Source of the DNA: Gp7-AA6 sp036001245
GTDB taxonomy: Bacteria; Acidobacteriota; Thermoanaerobaculia; UBA5066; Gp7-AA6
Assembly: GCA_036001245.1 (NCBI GenBank)
Contig: DASYUL010000016.1
Span: forward strand, 1-7,433
Direction: 5' to 3'
DNA length: 7,433 nt
The number at the start of each line of letters is the position of its first letter. Position 1 is the stretch's first letter. The position numbers and the translations under genes were made by a program. Of the stretch, positions 5,517-7,433 are shown piece by piece. The notes beneath the pieces are model-generated. The model ran no database searches and was not told where the DNA came from. It saw only the letters and a list, made by a program, of their open reading frames with translations.

Positions 5517-6100
5517 GCCGGCGCATCGCGGTCCTCGCGCTGCAGGGCGACTTCGCCGCGCACCGGCGGAAGCTCGAGGAGATGGAGCTCGAATCCTTCG
5601 AGGCACGCAAGCCGGAGGAGCTCGGCAACGCCGCGGGCCTCGTGATCCCGGGCGGGGAGTCCACGACGTTCTGGAAGTTCTTCGAGTCGGCGCCGTGGGA
5701 GGAAGCGATCCGGGCGTTCGCCGCGAGCGAGAGGCCCATCCTCGGGACGTGCGCCGGCGCGATCGTGCTCGCGCGCGAGGTGACGAATCCCGACCAGAAG
5801 GGCCTGGGGCTGATCGACATGACGGTCGAGCGCAACGCGTACGGGCGCCAGGCCGACTCCTTCGTCGGCGAGGTCGATGCGCCGGAGCTCGGCGGCCCGC
5901 TCCCCGCCGTGTTCATCCGCGCGCCGAGGATCCGCCGCGTCGGGTCGGATGTCGAGGTTCTCGCGACCCGCGACTCGGAGCCGGTCCTCGTCGCGCAGGG
6001 GAACGTGATCGCGGCGACGTTCCACCCGGAGCTGACGCCGGACACCGCGGTGCACGAGCTCGCGTTCGGTCCACGCTATTTCGCGCGGAGCACGGCCTGA
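5513..6100 (+). CDS. pdxT: pyridoxal 5'-phosphate synthase, glutaminase subunit PdxT
   Basis: PdxT is a class I glutamine amidotransferase that hydrolyses glutamine and channels ammonia to PdxS. The 195-residue product has the expected length and motifs: IAVLALQGDFAAH at the N-terminus, PGGESTT (46-52), the nucleophile Cys80 in GTCAGAI, FIRAPRI, and the catalytic His171-Pro-Glu173 in TFHPEL. All three catalytic residues are present. The start is taken as GTG 5513, which overlaps the TGA of pdxS (GTGA); a second GTG directly before it at 5510 would add one residue. A modest purine run (AGAGG, 5505-5509) precedes both. The overlap implies coupled translation and roughly equal synthesis of the two subunits. 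Confidence 0.97.
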   Translation: MSRRIAVLALQGDFAAHRRKLEEMELESFEARKPEELGNAAGLVIPGGESTTFWKFFESAPWEEAIRAFAASERPILGTCAGAIVLAREVTNPDQKGLGLIDMTVERNAYGRQADSFVGEVDAPELGGPLPAVFIRAPRIRRVGSDVEVLATRDSEPVLVAQGNVIAATFHPELTPDTAVHELAFGPRYFARSTA

Positions 6101-6849
6101 GTCTCGTCGCTACAGAAACCCGCGACGGCGGGATCGCCGTTCTCACGCTCGACCGGCCGCGGGCGAACGCGATCAACCGAGAGCTCGTCGAAGAGCTCGA
6201 TCGCGCGCTTCACGCGGCGTCGGACGCGCCCGCGATCGTGCTCGCGTCTTCGCAGCCGCTCTTTTCGGCCGGCTGGGACCTGCCGACGGCCCGCGCGCTC
6301 GGGCGCGAGGACATGGCCGGGTTCCTGGCCGATTTCTGCGCGCTCATTCGCGGGATCTTCGCGTTCGACGCCCCCATCGTCGCCGCGCTCCCCGGCCACG
6401 CGATCGCGGGCGGCTTGATCGTCGCCGCCGCGGTCGACGAGCGGATCGCCGCGGAAGGGAAGGGGGAGCTCGGGCTCTCGGAGGTGGCACTGGGAGTCCC
6501 GATCCCGCGCTCGTGCTACGAGGTCTTCCGCCACGTCCTGGGCGAAAGGGGAGCCGAGCGCCTTGCCGCCGCCGGCGACAACGTCTCCGTGGCGCGTGCG
6601 TTCGAGATCGGGCTCGTGGATCGCGTCGTCCCCGCCGGCAATCTCCTGGAGGCCGCCGTCGATCGCGCGCGTCAGCTCGCCGGTCGCTCCCGTGCGGCTT
6701 ACGCCGAGATCAAGCGGCGCGCCCGGGCGAGGGCGCTCCGGCGTTTCGAGCGCGCCTCGGAGAGCGACCCCTTCCTCGAGTTCTGGTTCTCCGACGAAGC
6801 GCGCCGCCGAATCGACGCGCTGGTCGAGCGGCTCACGAAGAAAGCTTGA
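6097..6849 (+). CDS. enoyl-CoA hydratase/isomerase (crotonase) family protein with a CTG start
   Basis: The product of about 250 residues has the crotonase fold that binds acyl-CoA thioesters. From the N-terminus it shows IAVLTLDRPRANAIN, the first oxyanion-hole segment LFSAGWDL (55-62), the second at PGHAIAGGL (99-107) and a single acid at Glu129 in LSEVALG, at the position of rat Glu164. The partner acid (rat Glu144) is replaced by a hydrophobic residue in GGLIVAAA, and the usual PG.GG turn after the second acid is missing (GVPIPRS). One acid instead of two suggests an isomerase or other crotonase activity rather than classical hydration; the substrate cannot be told. No ATG, GTG or TTG is available near the conserved N-terminus: the next in-frame ATG is at 6313, past the first oxyanion motif. 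CTG 6097, overlapping the pdxT stop (CTGA), is therefore the best start. The gene is probably translated by coupling to pdxT. Confidence 0.85.
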   Translation: MSLVATETRDGGIAVLTLDRPRANAINRELVEELDRALHAASDAPAIVLASSQPLFSAGWDLPTARALGREDMAGFLADFCALIRGIFAFDAPIVAALPGHAIAGGLIVAAAVDERIAAEGKGELGLSEVALGVPIPRSCYEVFRHVLGERGAERLAAAGDNVSVARAFEIGLVDRVVPAGNLLEAAVDRARQLAGRSRAAYAEIKRRARARALRRFERASESDPFLEFWFSDEARRRIDALVERLTKKA

Positions 6850-7433
6850 GTTTCCCCGTCGAGGAGGTGCTCGACGGACTCGACCTCTCCGCCGAGGAGC
6901 CGTCGCACCGTTTCCTCGAAAGACTTTTCGGTCGCTTCAACTCCCGCGTCCCATTCGAGACAGCGTCGAAGATCCTGCGCGACGCCGACGTTTCCGATCC
7001 GGCGGAGAAGCCGCGGGTCCCGGACGTCTTCTGGCGCGACTTCGTCGAGTCCGGCACCGGCGGGACCTGTTACGCGCGCGTCGCGGCGTTCGACGCGCTC
7101 CTCTCGAGCCTCGGCTTCTCGACCCGCAAGGCGCTCGGGCGCGTGGAGGTCGACTTCGACCACGCGGCTCTCTTCGTTCCGATCGGCGGGAGGGAGTGGA
7201 TCGCGGACGTCGGTTTCCCTCTGCCGGCGCTCGTCCCGGCGGCCGGGGGAGACGTGGAGACCGAAGTCGCCGCACTCGCGGCGGCGGAGACCGATCGCGG
7301 GGTCGGAGTGCGCTTCGCCTCCGGAGTTCCGGAGGGGCCGCGCCGGCTCGAGATCTTCCGCGACGCCGTCTCCGAGGACGATTTTCTCGCGCGCTGGCGG
7401 AAGACGTTCCGTCCCGACTCGAAGTTCCTGACC
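6846..7433 (+). CDS. arylamine N-acetyltransferase-like protein (3' end outside window)
   Basis: An open frame of 196 codons starts at TTG 6846 inside the crotonase stop codon (TTGA) and continues past the window end. It resembles the arylamine N-acetyltransferase (NAT) family, cysteine enzymes that move acetyl or other acyl groups from CoA to an amine or hydrazine; some relatives act in secondary metabolism. Family features are FLERLFGRFNSRVPFETASKI (around 23-43), the cysteine in GTGGTCYARVAAF (Cys75), His106 in DHAALFVPI and Asp121 in IADVGFP, which together make the Cys-His-Asp triad. The usual RGGxCxExN context is altered (TGGTCYARV), so it is a divergent member and its acceptor is unknown. 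GTG 6867 is an alternative start but would cut into the first helix. It was found by reading frame 3 directly. It is likely the last visible gene of the pdx operon. Confidence 0.8.
   Translation, partial: MSFPVEEVLDGLDLSAEEPSHRFLERLFGRFNSRVPFETASKILRDADVSDPAEKPRVPDVFWRDFVESGTGGTCYARVAAFDALLSSLGFSTRKALGRVEVDFDHAALFVPIGGREWIADVGFPLPALVPAAGGDVETEVAALAAAETDRGVGVRFASGVPEGPRRLEIFRDAVSEDDFLARWRKTFRPDSKFLT

Noticed and set aside
4314..5606. Open frame of 430 codons on the - strand opposite the end of pdxR, pdxS and the start of pdxT.
   Set aside because: It spans three real genes and the repeat-bearing gap, with a compositionally biased product; it is a high-GC shadow.
5695..6096. N-terminal extension of the crotonase into pdxT, or a PdxT-crotonase fusion by -1 frameshift.
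   Set aside because: The upstream frame gives Arg/Gly-rich shadow sequence, PdxT ends normally after its HPE motif, and no slippery heptamer is visible near the pdxT stop.

Overview
The window is high-GC bacterial DNA with tightly packed genes, all on the + strand, and very short intergenic gaps. A DUF507 protein, a Deg-free housekeeping layout and the deoxyxylulose-independent PLP synthase genes (pdxS/pdxT) would fit an Acidobacteriota-like or other deep-branching high-GC lineage, probably a metagenome-assembled genome. That assignment is inference and weak; no rRNA or lineage-specific marker is present.

Region 1 (1-1974) is the 3' two thirds of gyrA, with a clear GyrA box and a C-terminal tail carrying a three-unit heptamer DNA repeat. 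It is followed by two GC-rich stem-loops (1983-2025). Region 2 (about 2045-2951) is a two-gene unit: a small transaldolase/fructose-6-phosphate-aldolase-fold protein that has lost the Schiff-base lysine and most other known active-site residues, overlapped by a DUF507 protein that starts with TTG inside the upstream stop codon.

Region 3 (about 2952-7433) begins with an AT-richer regulatory patch and a good sigma-70-type promoter (TTGCGG, 17 bp, TACAAT) placed so that the transcript would start at or next to the ATG of a MocR-type (GntR-aminotransferase fusion) regulator. This regulator, best read as PdxR, is followed in the same direction by pdxS and pdxT, the two subunits of pyridoxal 5'-phosphate synthase. 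The pdxR-pdxS gap holds a near-perfect 24-bp direct repeat (period 27) with overlapping hairpins just before a strong ribosome binding site. After pdxT come a crotonase-fold protein that seems to need a CTG start within pdxT's stop codon, and an arylamine N-acetyltransferase-like protein that starts with TTG in the crotonase stop and runs off the window.

The working picture is that PLP made by PdxS (ring assembly from ribose 5-phosphate, glyceraldehyde 3-phosphate and ammonia) and PdxT (glutaminase supplying ammonia) is sensed by the aminotransferase domain of the regulator, which controls the operon. The last two genes are CoA-ester/acyl-transfer-type enzymes carried on the same coupled message (four-base stop/start overlaps); their link to vitamin B6 is unknown. 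The most unusual items are the active-site-stripped aldolase homologue, the co-directional rather than divergent pdxR arrangement with its repeat array, the probable leaderless pdxR mRNA, and the run of non-ATG, stop-overlapping starts.
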